Source: Flammeovirga pacifica
GTDB lineage: Bacteria; Bacteroidota; Bacteroidia; Cytophagales; Flammeovirgaceae
NCBI RefSeq assembly: GCF_000807855.2
Contig: NZ_JRYR02000001.1
Location: 4,464,302-4,528,301 of the forward strand
Direction of reading: 5' to 3'
Length of the DNA stretch: 64,000 nucleotides
Shown: piece after piece, positions 37,234 through 46,067 of the stretch
How the letters are laid out: every line of letters starts with the position of its first letter
Position numbering within the stretch: the stretch's first letter is position 1
Notes under the pieces: generated by a model
What the model saw: the letters and a program-made list of their open reading frames with translations, nothing else
What the model was told of the DNA's origin: nothing
Database searches by the model: none
Program-made: the position numbers and the translations under genes

Positions 37234-38310
37234 TTACGGAAGTACCGGAGCCTTTGTAATAGCTTCATCAATTTTAGAATCCAATGACTTTAGGAAAGCA
37301 GCAATATTTGATACTTGCTCATCATTTAAATCTTTATTGGATTGTAACTTTGCCATGATCTTAATAGCATCTTCTAATTTAGCTACCGATCCATCATGGA
37401 AGTAAGGAGCTGTTTTAGTAATGTTTCTAAGACTAGGAACTTTGAAGAAATATTTATCCGAATCTTTACCTGTAGCGTCTTTTCGACCTTCGTCATAATG
37501 TCCTGAAGCTAATTTTTTAGAGCCAGTCATTGTCCAATAATCGCCATACAGACCAAACTTCTGATACATTTGTGCACCTAATTGATTTCCTGAATGACAT
37601 GTTGTACAGCCAGCTTCTTGGAAATCTCTAAGTCCTTGTGCTTCTTTAGCAGTTAATAGGAAAGAAGAAGTTTCTTTTTCCATAAATCTATCAAAGCGAG
37701 AAGGGTAAATTAATGTTCTTTCAAATGCTCCAATTGCATTACCAACATTGGCGAATGTAAGAGGTTTTTTCTCATTAGGGAAAGCTTCTTTGAATAGTTT
37801 TACGTACTCTGCTACTTCAGATAATCTTGATACAACTTGCTTTTCACTCGTCATACCATGCTCTACTGGATTAAGAATAGGTCCTAAGGCTTGCTCTTCA
37901 ACATCAGCAGCACGACCATCCCAGAATTGAACAAAGTCAAAAGCAGCGTTATAAACAGTTGGCGAATTTCTTTCTCCATTTACACCAGTGTCTCCAGGAG
38001 AAGTGGGTAAATTATCCACACCAAAAGTGGCAAGGTTATGACAAGAGTTACAGCTAATATTACCATCATTAGATAAACGAGTATCATGATATAACATTTG
38101 GCCTAATTTAACTTTAGCTTCATTGTAAGGATTGTCTTTTTTAAAATCAGCTTTTACGGGTTGTTGACCAAACATTCTTTTAGCCATTTGCCATTCTTCT
38201 TTTGTTACCTTTTGGTACTCTTTTTTGTTTGATTTTTCAGAGCCACCAGAAGAACATCCGAAAGAAATGACTGTACAAATAATTAGGGTAGAAATTAATC
38301 TCATTTTCAT
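37234..38310 (-). CDS. Di-heme cytochrome c peroxidase / MauG-family lipoprotein
   Basis: A 358-residue exported protein with a lipoprotein signal ending at the lipobox SFGC (Cys19) and two c-type heme motifs, CNSCH (Cys87-His91) and CTTCH (Cys235-His239), in the spacing of bacterial cytochrome c peroxidases. It has the family phrases RNSPTVYNAAF, FWDGRA and PSLRNITKTAPYFHDGS. It probably reduces hydrogen peroxide in the periplasm with electrons from cytochrome c, anchored to a membrane by lipid. A MauG-like oxidase role is possible. Start may be Met1 or Met3. Single gene with its own terminator. Confidence 0.92.
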   Translation of the reverse strand: MKMRLISTLIICTVISFGCSSGGSEKSNKKEYQKVTKEEWQMAKRMFGQQPVKADFKKDNPYNEAKVKLGQMLYHDTRLSNDGNISCNSCHNLATFGVDNLPTSPGDTGVNGERNSPTVYNAAFDFVQFWDGRAADVEEQALGPILNPVEHGMTSEKQVVSRLSEVAEYVKLFKEAFPNEKKPLTFANVGNAIGAFERTLIYPSRFDRFMEKETSSFLLTAKEAQGLRDFQEAGCTTCHSGNQLGAQMYQKFGLYGDYWTMTGSKKLASGHYDEGRKDATGKDSDKYFFKVPSLRNITKTAPYFHDGSVAKLEDAIKIMAKLQSNKDLNDEQVSNIAAFLKSLDSKIDEAITKAPVLP

Positions 38311-38495
38311 TAGATTTGGATTAAGTTTGAGAATATTTTAGGTTTTAATTTTTAAATTGAAAATTCATCTCGATAAATATCAGATGCACTTTTAACTTAA
38401 ATACAAAATAACTAAATTTTGTTTATTATTGACCATTATTTTCTTTGTTAGGGTTATAAAATTTATTAATTATTTATACCCTCTGAAATATATAT

Positions 38496-39506
38496 ATGAA
38501 AGTATTAATACCAGTTGCAGGCCGAGGTTCTAATTTAAGACCACTAACCAATACGCAACCCAAAGCACTTCTTCCAGTGGCAGGGAAACCTGTAATAGCA
38601 CACATTATTGATAAGTTTATCGAAACAGGGTTTGATGAGTTTATTATTATTATTGGCTATATGGGAGCTAGAATAGAATCTTTTATTCAAGAGAACTATA
38701 AAGAAACTAATATTAAGTTTGAGTTTGTAGTACAAATACCTAGAGAAGGTTCTGCCCATGCAGTTTTAGTTGCAGAGAAATATATCAAAGAAGAAGAAGC
38801 AGTAATGATCTGTTTAGGGGATTCTATTGTAAATATTGATATACCAAAGATGTTGGAAGTTCCTAATTCTGTGGTAGGAGTGCAAAAAGTGGAAACACCA
38901 GGAAATTATGGTGTCACAGAGTTAAAAGAAGGAACTAAAGTGAGGAAGTTTATAGAACGTCCTAATATACCAAAGTCGAATTTTGGCTTAGTCGGTATTT
39001 ATAAAATTACAGATGTTCCTAAATTATTGGATGCTTTAAGATATGTACTGTCTAGTAACAAAACCGTTAACAATGAATTTGTTATTACAGATGGTTTACA
39101 AAAAATGCTTCAAGATGGTGTTACATTTGATGTTCAATTAGTAGAAAATTGGTACGATTGCGGTGCTAAGATTTCATTATTGGAAGCCAATGCTACATTA
39201 CTAAATCGACCTGATTTCGATGTTACTAAAATGGAAGATATTGATTGTAAGCAAACAGTGTTGATTCCTCCAGTGAAAATTGGTAAAAATACAGTTATTA
39301 GAAATTCAATTATTGGCCCTAATGTAGTCATTGGTGAGGAAGCTAAAATAGAAAATTGTAATATCAGTAACTCAATAATAGGTGCTTATACAAATTTGAA
39401 AGACCTATTGTTGAAGAACTCATTAGTAGGACATGATTCTACATTAAAAGGCGTAGCACAAAGTTTAAATTTAGGAGATCATACCGAGATTAATTTTGGA
39501 AATTGA
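38496..39506 (+). CDS. Sugar-phosphate nucleotidyltransferase
   Basis: A 336-residue enzyme. The N-terminus VAGRGSNLRPLTNTQPKALLPV is the GxGxRLxPLT-PK nucleotide-binding signature of the RmlA/GlmU-like family, with one substitution, and the C-terminal ~90 residues look like a left-handed beta-helix (NTVIRNSIIGPNVVIG, IENCNISNSIIG). It should join a sugar 1-phosphate to an NTP for glycan synthesis; the sugar is not clear. It starts a three-gene operon, overlapping the next gene by 11 bases. Confidence 0.88.
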   Translation: MKVLIPVAGRGSNLRPLTNTQPKALLPVAGKPVIAHIIDKFIETGFDEFIIIIGYMGARIESFIQENYKETNIKFEFVVQIPREGSAHAVLVAEKYIKEEEAVMICLGDSIVNIDIPKMLEVPNSVVGVQKVETPGNYGVTELKEGTKVRKFIERPNIPKSNFGLVGIYKITDVPKLLDALRYVLSSNKTVNNEFVITDGLQKMLQDGVTFDVQLVENWYDCGAKISLLEANATLLNRPDFDVTKMEDIDCKQTVLIPPVKIGKNTVIRNSIIGPNVVIGEEAKIENCNISNSIIGAYTNLKDLLLKNSLVGHDSTLKGVAQSLNLGDHTEINFGN

Positions 39507-40068
39507 TAAAATTAGAGATTGGGATCAATTCTATGAGAATAAGAATACTTTTGGCGACAGTTATAAAGAGCTAAAGGTATTTTTAGAACGTATAGTAGAT
39601 AAAAAAAACTTACTAGATTTAGGCAGCGGACAAGGCAGAAATGCATTAATGGCAGAGACATTAGGATTTGATGTCACAGCTGTCGATGTATCTAAAGTAG
39701 GTATTCATCAAACGGTTTCATCATCAAAAGGTAAGGTAAAAGGGGTAGTTGCTGATATTTATAAATATACAATTGATCAACCTTATCAAGTAGTAATATT
39801 AGATGCTGTAATTCATTGTCAGTTTGAAGATTTAGATAATGAAAGTTTATTGTTTAATCAAATTGAAGCATCACTCGTGAAAAATGGATATATCTTATTG
39901 ATAACACATCAATGGAATATGAGAGAACAACATCTTAAATCTTTATTTAATAAGGATTACCCTAATTTAAAACTTCAATTCAATCAACATATTACACATC
40001 ACTATCTTCCACCTAATGAGACAGAAGAACATACAATGGAAATGTCGATGATGTGTTTTCAAAAGTAA
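39496..40068 (+). CDS. Class I SAM-dependent methyltransferase (TehB-like)
   Basis: A 190-residue protein with the SAM-binding motif LLDLGSGQGRNALMAE (about residue 35) and a second acidic motif VTAVDVS. It resembles the TehB/SAM methyltransferase domain; the substrate is unknown. The best start is a TTG at 39496 that overlaps the end of the nucleotidyltransferase gene; no ATG lies before the conserved core, so translational coupling is likely. Only five bases separate its stop from the SDR gene. Confidence 0.82.
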   Translation: MEIDKIRDWDQFYENKNTFGDSYKELKVFLERIVDKKNLLDLGSGQGRNALMAETLGFDVTAVDVSKVGIHQTVSSSKGKVKGVVADIYKYTIDQPYQVVILDAVIHCQFEDLDNESLLFNQIEASLVKNGYILLITHQWNMREQHLKSLFNKDYPNLKLQFNQHITHHYLPPNETEEHTMEMSMMCFQK

Positions 40069-40073
40069 TAATA

Positions 40074-40829
40074 ATGAAAAAGACCGCATTAATTACAGGA
40101 GCAACTTCAGGTATAGGAAAAGCTACAGCAGAGCTTTTTGCAGATAATGGTATTCGATTAATCATTTGCGGACGTAGACAAGAACGTCTTGATGAGCTTC
40201 AAAAAAAACTGAGTGAAAAAACAGATGTGCATACATTGTCTTTTGATGTAAGAGACAAAAAAGATGTTTTTGCAAAAATTGAAAGTTTACCACAAGGCTT
40301 TTCACAAGTAGATATTTTAGTAAACAATGCAGGTAATGCACACGGTTTAGCTCCAATTCAAGATGGAGATGTTGACGATTGGGATGCTATGATTGATATT
40401 AATGTAAAAGGATTACTTTATGTGTCTAAAGCTATTATTGGGCAAATGACAGAAAGGAAATCGGGTCAGATTATTAATATTGGTTCAATAGCAGGGAAAG
40501 ATGTTTATCCCAATGGTAACGTATATAATGCATCAAAATTTGCTGTGAATGCTTTGAATGAAGCTATGCGTTACGATTTAAACGAATATGGTATTCGAGT
40601 TGGTGCTGTTCATCCGGGTTTAGTTCAAACAGAATTTTCTGAGGTGAGATTTAAAGGAGATACTGCAAAAGCGGCAGGAGTTTATGAAGGGTATACTCCA
40701 CTTTATGCTGAAGATATTGCCGATGTAATTTACTTTATGGTTTCGAGAAGAGGATCTGTAAATATTGCAGATTTGGTTATCTACCCAACAGCACAAGCAT
40801 CTGCAACAATATTAAATAAGAATTTATAA
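40074..40829 (+). CDS. Short-chain dehydrogenase/reductase (YdfG-like)
   Basis: A 251-residue NAD(P)-dependent oxidoreductase. It has the cofactor motif TGATSGIG, the NNAG segment and the catalytic YNASK (Tyr151, Lys155). CGRRQERLDEL and the PGLVQTEFSEVRF segment resemble E. coli YdfG, an NADP-dependent 3-hydroxy acid dehydrogenase. An in-frame ATG 21 bases upstream overlaps the previous gene; the ATG at 40074 fits the family start. Last gene of the 38496-40829 operon. Confidence 0.9.
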   Translation: MKKTALITGATSGIGKATAELFADNGIRLIICGRRQERLDELQKKLSEKTDVHTLSFDVRDKKDVFAKIESLPQGFSQVDILVNNAGNAHGLAPIQDGDVDDWDAMIDINVKGLLYVSKAIIGQMTERKSGQIINIGSIAGKDVYPNGNVYNASKFAVNALNEAMRYDLNEYGIRVGAVHPGLVQTEFSEVRFKGDTAKAAGVYEGYTPLYAEDIADVIYFMVSRRGSVNIADLVIYPTAQASATILNKNL

Positions 40830-40840
40830 GACATAATTAA

Positions 40841-40862
40841 GCCCTAGTCATTTGATTAGGGC
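40841..40862. terminator. Weak hairpin after the SDR gene
   Basis: GCCCTAGTCA pairs with TGATTAGGGC (one G-T wobble), between convergent genes. No clear T-run follows on either strand, so termination is uncertain. Confidence 0.45.
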
Positions 40863-40906
40863 AGTCATAATAGAAGTATGTTGTGCAATTATTTTAGAAT
40901 AGGCTA

Positions 40907-41116
40907 TTAATAAAATAAACCTAGGCCATCAGCGCCTAATTCTTTTTTAAGGTCTTTTCTAAAATAAGCAGTATATCCTGCTTCAACCAATTCTATTGCT
41001 TCTTTTTCAGTTTGAGGGACAATTAATTCACCCTCTTCAGAGGCACATATTACTTTTGAAGTTTTGAAAGTTTTAAAACAATCGATCAATTGTTCCTTGA
41101 AGGTTTTTATTTGCAT
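40907..41116 (-). CDS. Small hypothetical protein
   Basis: A 69-residue open frame with good codon usage and an ATG start, mixed charged and hydrophobic residues, no signal or membrane segment. It contains a short acidic stretch (ASEEGELIVPQTEKEA) and a C-terminal LGADGLGLFY. Not recognised. It lies alone between terminators, downstream of purA on the same strand. Confidence 0.6.
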   Translation of the reverse strand: MQIKTFKEQLIDCFKTFKTSKVICASEEGELIVPQTEKEAIELVEAGYTAYFRKDLKKELGADGLGLFY

Positions 41117-41191
41117 GGGTTTTGTTTTTAAAGGCTTGAATATATGGATTATGTATTACGTAAAATGATTATTTATCATAGAAATGCGTAA

Positions 41192-41230
41192 AAAAAATCC
41201 CTTTCATTAAATTTATGAAAGGGATTTTTT
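41192..41230 (-). terminator. Terminator of purA
   Basis: A 16-bp perfect stem (41192-41207 with 41215-41230, core ATCCCTTTCAT) with a 7-base loop; the outer A/T pairs supply the T-run on the minus strand. Confidence 0.88.
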
Positions 41231-41247
41231 ATATGCAATCTATCTGA

Positions 41248-42513
41248 TTATTTCATGATTGTTTCTTCACGATCTGGTCCCATAGAAACCATAGTGATAG
41301 GAACTCCGATATAATCTTCAATATATTTTACGTAATCTAAAAGTGCTTGAGGAAGCTCATTAAATGGAAGTTTTACATCCACTTCTTGATTCCATCCTTT
41401 TAGAGATGTATAGACTGGCTCTTTAATGTCTTCAAGATCGTAAGGAACCTCAGTTGTTTTTGTACCGTCTTTTAAAACGTACTCTGTACAAACTTTGATT
41501 TCTTCGAAAGTATTCATTACGTCTGCCTTCATCATGAACAACTCAGTTGCACCGTTAAGCATAACAGCGTATTTTAAGATTGGAAGGTCTAACCAACCAC
41601 ATCTTCTTCTACGACCTGTTGTAGCACCAAACTCATGACCTAGGTTTTGAAGATCCTCTCCTGTTTTATCAAATAACTCAGTAGGGAATGGGCCAGAACC
41701 AACACGAGTACAGTACGCTTTGAAGATACCATAAATGTTCTTCTGTGCATTAGGAGCAACACCTAAACCAGTAGAAGCACCTGCAGCAAATGTATTAGAC
41801 GAAGTTACAAATGGATAAGATCCAAAATCAACATCTAATAAAGAACCTTGAGCACCCTCAGCTAGTACTTTTTTACCCGCCTTTAGAGCATCGTTTACAA
41901 AGTATTCAGAGTTGACAAACTTTAAAGTCTTTGTATAAGTAACTGCTTGGAAGAATTCCTCTTCCATTTCAGGAAGTAGTTCTGAATAATCGAAATCATA
42001 AAATCTTAAAATTTCGATGTGTTTAGCTTTTAGAGCATCGTATTTTTCTTGGAAGTTATCCGCGAATAAATCACCAGTTCTAAGACCTACACGAGCAGAT
42101 TTATCTTGGTAAGTTGGACCAATACCTTTTAAAGTAGAACCAATTTTTTGATCCCCTTTACTTTTCTCGTAGGCAGCATCTAAAAGACGGTGTGTCGGGA
42201 TAATTAAGTGAGTTTTTTTAGACAACAAGATTTTGTCTTTTACTCCGTATCCTGCTGATTCTAGTTTTTCGATCTCCTCACGGAAGATACGAATATCAAG
42301 AACTACACCATTACCAATAATATTTGATGTTCCCTCTTGGAAAACACCTGAAGGGATTTGATGCAGTACGAACTTTTTATCATCAAATTCCAAAGTATGT
42401 CCTGCATTTGGACCACCTTGGAAACGTGCTACAACGTCATATTTTGGAGCAAGGACATCGACAACTTTGCCTTTTCCTTCATCTCCCCACTGCATGCCTA
42501 AAAGAATATCCAT
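41248..42513 (-). CDS. purA: Adenylosuccinate synthase
   Basis: Joins IMP and aspartate with GTP hydrolysis, the first committed step to AMP. The 421-residue sequence begins with the GTP loop QWGDEGKGKVVD, then NAGHTLEF with the catalytic His, IGPTYQDKSAR and the switch-like GAQGSLLDVDFGSYPF and GRRRRCGWLDL segments, all intact. Probably transcribed alone; a possible -7 box lies at 42560-42567. A strong terminator follows. Confidence 0.97.
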   Translation of the reverse strand: MDILLGMQWGDEGKGKVVDVLAPKYDVVARFQGGPNAGHTLEFDDKKFVLHQIPSGVFQEGTSNIIGNGVVLDIRIFREEIEKLESAGYGVKDKILLSKKTHLIIPTHRLLDAAYEKSKGDQKIGSTLKGIGPTYQDKSARVGLRTGDLFADNFQEKYDALKAKHIEILRFYDFDYSELLPEMEEEFFQAVTYTKTLKFVNSEYFVNDALKAGKKVLAEGAQGSLLDVDFGSYPFVTSSNTFAAGASTGLGVAPNAQKNIYGIFKAYCTRVGSGPFPTELFDKTGEDLQNLGHEFGATTGRRRRCGWLDLPILKYAVMLNGATELFMMKADVMNTFEEIKVCTEYVLKDGTKTTEVPYDLEDIKEPVYTSLKGWNQEVDVKLPFNELPQALLDYVKYIEDYIGVPITMVSMGPDREETIMK

Positions 42514-42559
42514 CTTGTGAATGAATTATTTTTATTAAGATATATAAATTTTACTAAGT

Positions 42560-42567
42560 CAAAATTA
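42560..42567 (-). promoter_or_regulatory. Possible -7 box of purA
   Basis: Minus-strand TAATTTTG matches TAnnTTTG, 47 bases before the purA ATG, overlapping the stop codon of the STAS gene. No -33 element seen. Confidence 0.3.
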
Positions 42568-42909
42568 ATTTAACCTCAAGGTTTGAAGAGCTTTACTTCT
42601 AGAATTTGAGGTTTGAAATACTTTATCAAGTTTTGTTATCTTCAACAATTTTGTCAATTGTGAAGGCGATGAGATTAATAACATTTTCCCATTATTCTGA
42701 GAGATATCAGTATATAACCTCACTAACATACTTAAGCCTCCACTGTTCATGTGATTTATTTCAGATGCATCAATAATAAAGTTAGTGATTCCTGATCTTG
42801 TGAAAAGTTTAGAGTCTCTAATAAAACTCTTCTCTTCAGGATGGCCAAGGAAGTCACCAATTAACTTTACAGTGATTACACCGTCATAAATTAAGAAGCT
42901 ATATTTCAT
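42565..42909 (-). CDS. STAS-domain protein (anti-anti-sigma-like)
   Basis: A 114-residue protein made of one STAS domain: beta strands near YSFLIYDGVITVKL and NFIIDASEINHMNSGGLSML. The Ser in NSGG occupies the position of the regulatory phosphorylation site of anti-sigma antagonists. The match is moderate and no anti-sigma or kinase gene is adjacent, so its partner is unknown. Confidence 0.75.
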   Translation of the reverse strand: MKYSFLIYDGVITVKLIGDFLGHPEEKSFIRDSKLFTRSGITNFIIDASEINHMNSGGLSMLVRLYTDISQNNGKMLLISSPSQLTKLLKITKLDKVFQTSNSRSKALQTLRLN

Positions 42910-42938
42910 AATTTTCTAGTTTTTAGTGAAAAACCTCA

Positions 42939-42946
42939 CAAATATA
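42939..42946 (-). promoter_or_regulatory. Possible -7 box of the STAS gene
   Basis: Minus-strand TATATTTG matches TAnnTTTG, 29 bases before the start codon. A TTTG upstream is 26 bases away, outside the usual 19-21. Confidence 0.4.
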
Positions 42947-43198
42947 ACTTGAACTATCTTAGAAATAGTAATCAAAAGCGATTTTATTTTCACATCATGC
43001 ATTAAAGTGTATTTCTTTGGATTTAATAACGATTGATTGCTTATTAATAATTCACAGTTTGATAAGGAAATTACTACTCAATGTTAATTATTCATAATAT
43101 AAGGGTGGTATTATTATGAATTTGATAAAATAAAGAGAAACATAAGCTGTTCAAGGTATTATTTTTATGTGAGTTCAGTTTATAAAGAAAAAAGATCA

Positions 43199-43206
43199 TA
43201 TTTTTG
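43199..43206 (+). promoter_or_regulatory. Possible -7 box of aroC
   Basis: TATTTTTG matches TAnnTTTG, 23 bases before the aroC ATG, leaving a short leader. No clear -33 element. Confidence 0.4.
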
Positions 43207-43229
43207 TGTTCGAACTAACAGATTAGGTA

Positions 43230-44321
43230 ATGAATACGTTTGGAAAAGCATTTAGAATCACAACATTTGGAGAATCTCACGGTCGTGCGATTGGTGTAAC
43301 CATTGATGGATGCCCAGCAGGCGTACCGTTTGACCTTGAATATATTCAGAAGGAATTAGATAGAAGAAAACCAGGACAGTCTAAAATCACAACTCAAAGA
43401 AAAGAGGCTGATAGTGTAGAAGTACTATCAGGAGTGTTTGAAGAGGTAACTACTGGTACTCCTATCGCTTTATTAATTTGGAATCAAGACCAAAGAAGTA
43501 AAGATTACTCTCATATTAAAGATGTCTTTAGACCATCTCATGCAGATTATACATATCATGCAAAATATGGAGTACGTGATTATAGAGGTGGAGGAAGAAG
43601 TTCTGCAAGAGAAACCGCAGCAAGAGTAGCAGCAGGTGCAGTTGCAAAATTATTTTTAAATAGTTTAGGAATCGATTTTCATGCTTATGTATCTGAAGTA
43701 GGAGACATCAAAGTAACGGATGATTATTCTTCTTTTGATTTTGCTGAAATCGAAAATAATATAGTACGTTGTCCTGATCCTGTAAAGGCAGAACAAATGA
43801 TCGAACTAATTGATGGAGTACGTAAAGATAGAGATACTATTGGTGGTATTGTTTCTTGCGTGATTTCTGGCGTACCTGCTGGGTTAGGTGAGCCTGTATT
43901 TGATCGTTTAAATGCTGAGCTAGGTAAAGCAATGTTGAGCATTAATGCTTGTAAAGGGTTTGAATACGGTTCTGGTTTTGCAGGAACAAAATTAAGAGGT
44001 TCAACGCATAATGATAAGTTCTATTCAGATGAAGAAGGTAAAGTAAGAACAAAAACTAATTTGTCTGGAGGTATTCAAGGAGGTATTTCTAATGGTGAAG
44101 ATATTTACTTTAGAACTGCTTTTAAACCTGTAGCAACAATCATGATTGATCAAGATTCTGTAGATAAAGAAGGTAATTCAGCTACAGTAGCAGGTAAAGG
44201 GCGTCACGATCCATGTGTCGTTCCAAGAGCTGTACCAATTGTTGAAGCAATGTCTGCATTAACTATTGCTGATATGCTAGTGAGAGCAAATGGAAATCGA
44301 TTAGATCAATTTAAAAAATAG
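43230..44321 (+). CDS. aroC: Chorismate synthase
   Basis: Final step of the shikimate pathway: removal of phosphate from EPSP to give chorismate, needing reduced flavin. The 363-residue protein has the three signatures TFGESHG (near residue 11), [17 protein letters not shown] (near 125) and the late [17 protein letters not shown]. Transcribed alone, closed by a bidirectional terminator. Confidence 0.98.
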   Translation: MNTFGKAFRITTFGESHGRAIGVTIDGCPAGVPFDLEYIQKELDRRKPGQSKITTQRKEADSVEVLSGVFEEVTTGTPIALLIWNQDQRSKDYSHIKDVFRPSHADYTYHAKYGVRDYRGGGRSSARETAARVAAGAVAKLFLNSLGIDFHAYVSEVGDIKVTDDYSSFDFAEIENNIVRCPDPVKAEQMIELIDGVRKDRDTIGGIVSCVISGVPAGLGEPVFDRLNAELGKAMLSINACKGFEYGSGFAGTKLRGSTHNDKFYSDEEGKVRTKTNLSGGIQGGISNGEDIYFRTAFKPVATIMIDQDSVDKEGNSATVAGKGRHDPCVVPRAVPIVEAMSALTIADMLVRANGNRLDQFKK

Positions 44322-44327
44322 ATCAAT

Positions 44328-44359
44328 AAAAAAGGTGAGATTTAGATCTCACCTTTTTT
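44328..44359. terminator. Bidirectional terminator between aroC and a glycosyltransferase
   Basis: A 14-bp perfect stem (AAAAAAGGTGAGAT / ATCTCACCTTTTTT) with a 4-base loop between convergent genes. Confidence 0.9.
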
Positions 44360-45264
44360 TATTTTAAAGCAACTCTCAGTTTCTTAATTTTATTTCTAAT
44401 CTTATTGCTTAATGAAATTTCTTTAGAAGGAAGATCTTCCTGATATTCTTTACCTCTTTTAATCACTTCATTAGTAAAGATTCGCGAGCTAATTCCCCAT
44501 TTCATTAAGAACGTATCAGTTCCTTTATTGCTTTTTACTCTACCTGTAGATTTACAACCAAAGTGGTAAACAAAACTATTTCCTAATCCTTTAAATTCTC
44601 TCACACCCATTTGGTAGAATTTCATAGATAAGTCAGGATCAGAACTAAAGCCAGGTGTATATTCAATACTCATACCTCCTGCTAAATCCCAAACATCAAT
44701 ATGCATTACATTAGGTGGCCATGTACTACCCCACCAATCTGATCTAGAGAAAGTAGAAGAATCTTTTTCTATTTCTTCTTTTTTGAATGTTTCAATATCT
44801 CTACCATAATCTTTGACCAATACGCAAGGATTTCCTGTGTTAAAAGGCTCAATCATTGTACTAGAAAACATGAAATCTTTTTTTCCATACTTTATAATTT
44901 CATCATTTAACTTCCCGTCCCAATTATGAAGTGGGTACATATCATCATTCATGTAGACAACATAGTCAGATAAAATTAAGCTTCTACAAGCATTTAAAGC
45001 ATAGCAAATTCCTATATTTTTGGGAGAATAAACATAGTTTAATTCCTCTTGTTCCATCACCCATTTTAATGTACCATCTTCACCTTCATTAATAATAATA
45101 ATTAACTGAAGATTTGTAGTACTATTTTTTTTTAACCCTTCAATACATAGTTTAAGGTAGTTGATATTATTCCAAGTAGGAATAAGAACAGAAAAATTAT
45201 ATTGTTTCTCAGTTGATGACTTTAAAACTTTATCTATAGAATTGATCATAAAATTTGATTTCAT
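44359..45264 (-). CDS. Family 2 glycosyltransferase
   Basis: A 301-residue GT-A fold enzyme. NFSVLIPTWNN starts the nucleotide-sugar-binding fold and YMNDDM (about residue 112) provides the metal-binding acidic pair; IGICYALN is typical of GT2. The C-terminus is very basic, which may favour membrane contact. The acceptor is unknown; no other glycan gene adjoins it. Near the C-terminus is a Lys/Arg-rich tail (NKIRNKIKKLRVALK). Confidence 0.85.
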   Translation of the reverse strand: MKSNFMINSIDKVLKSSTEKQYNFSVLIPTWNNINYLKLCIEGLKKNSTTNLQLIIIINEGEDGTLKWVMEQEELNYVYSPKNIGICYALNACRSLILSDYVVYMNDDMYPLHNWDGKLNDEIIKYGKKDFMFSSTMIEPFNTGNPCVLVKDYGRDIETFKKEEIEKDSSTFSRSDWWGSTWPPNVMHIDVWDLAGGMSIEYTPGFSSDPDLSMKFYQMGVREFKGLGNSFVYHFGCKSTGRVKSNKGTDTFLMKWGISSRIFTNEVIKRGKEYQEDLPSKEISLSNKIRNKIKKLRVALK

Positions 45265-45431
45265 GTTTGATATGATAAAAGTAATATATTACTAGCATAT
45301 TATTGAAATAGAATGAAAGCTTTAGAAATAATAGGATTTTAATATAAATTGATGATTGAATGGAAAATGCCAAATTATAAGATTTGATCATTGCCTTATT
45401 CTCTTTTTTATCTAATCAATTTTTTTACGCT

Positions 45432-46004
45432 ATGACAAACGACACCTTTTCAAAACCACATCGTATTCTTCACTGGCTTATTGCCTTTACGATGTTATTC
45501 ATCACATTAACAGTATTTTTAAGAATGAACTGGATGAATAAATATTTAATGAGTGATATTATTACAGAACAATTATCGTCATTAGATATTGATATTACCA
45601 AGAAACAATCTATTAAAATTGCTAAAGTTATTCGTGGACAAATGTGGACTTGGCACATTTATGCAGGTTATTTAATGATTGCTCTATTATCCTTAAGAGT
45701 AGTATTGAATATCAAGGAAAGAGGATTTAAATTGACTACAATTACTTCTTCTGAAGCATCGAGTAAAGATAAATTTCAGTGGGTTTTATACGCCTCTTTT
45801 TATGTACTTGTAGCTGCTTCATTAATGACTGGAATGTTTGTTATTAATGATATAGGCGATCATAAATTAATGGAAGACCTACATAAATTATCACTTTATT
45901 ATTTAGTAGGATTCTTAGTGATGCATCTTGTTGGAGTTGTAATCGCAGAGTTAACAGATCAGAAAAATATTATTTCTGAAATGATTAGTGGTAAGAATAA
46001 ATAA
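45432..46004 (+). CDS. Cytochrome b561-type membrane protein
   Basis: A 190-residue protein with four predicted membrane helices and His residues placed to bind heme b: HRILHWLIAF in helix 1, TWHIYAGYLM in helix 2, and DLHKLSLYY and MHLVGVV in helices 3 and 4. It should carry electrons across the inner membrane; partner unknown. A TTG 48 bases upstream is in frame, but the ATG at 45432 puts the first heme helix right after a short polar start, as in relatives. Confidence 0.83.
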   Translation: MTNDTFSKPHRILHWLIAFTMLFITLTVFLRMNWMNKYLMSDIITEQLSSLDIDITKKQSIKIAKVIRGQMWTWHIYAGYLMIALLSLRVVLNIKERGFKLTTITSSEASSKDKFQWVLYASFYVLVAASLMTGMFVINDIGDHKLMEDLHKLSLYYLVGFLVMHLVGVVIAELTDQKNIISEMISGKNK

Positions 46005-46009
46005 GAAAC

Positions 46010-46047
46010 AAAAAAACACCCTTCTCCATGGAAAAGGGTGTTTTTTT
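46010..46047. terminator. Bidirectional terminator between the cytochrome b gene and fba
   Basis: A 14-bp stem (AAAAAAACACCCTT / AAGGGTGTTTTTTT) with a loop containing CATGG, between convergent genes. Confidence 0.9.
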
Positions 46048-46067
46048 ATATCTAAAACCTCTAAGAC

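Larger units (their letters stand above)
42910..43229. other. Divergent intergenic region STAS gene / aroC
   Basis: 320 bases of AT-rich DNA with no ORF or RNA gene seen. It holds a possible promoter for each flank (minus-strand box at 42939-42946, plus-strand box at 43199-43206) and an inverted repeat ATTCATAATA / TATTATGAAT (43090-43099, 43112-43121) of unknown use. Confidence 0.5.

Noticed and set aside
39496..39506. A possible frameshift joining the nucleotidyltransferase and methyltransferase genes
   Set aside because: Both proteins are complete against their families and simply overlap by 11 bases, a normal translationally coupled pair.
43090..43121. Inverted repeat ATTCATAATA / TATTATGAAT in the aroC upstream region
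   Set aside because: Only A/T-rich bases, a 12-base loop and no T-run; not distinguishable from background in DNA of this composition.
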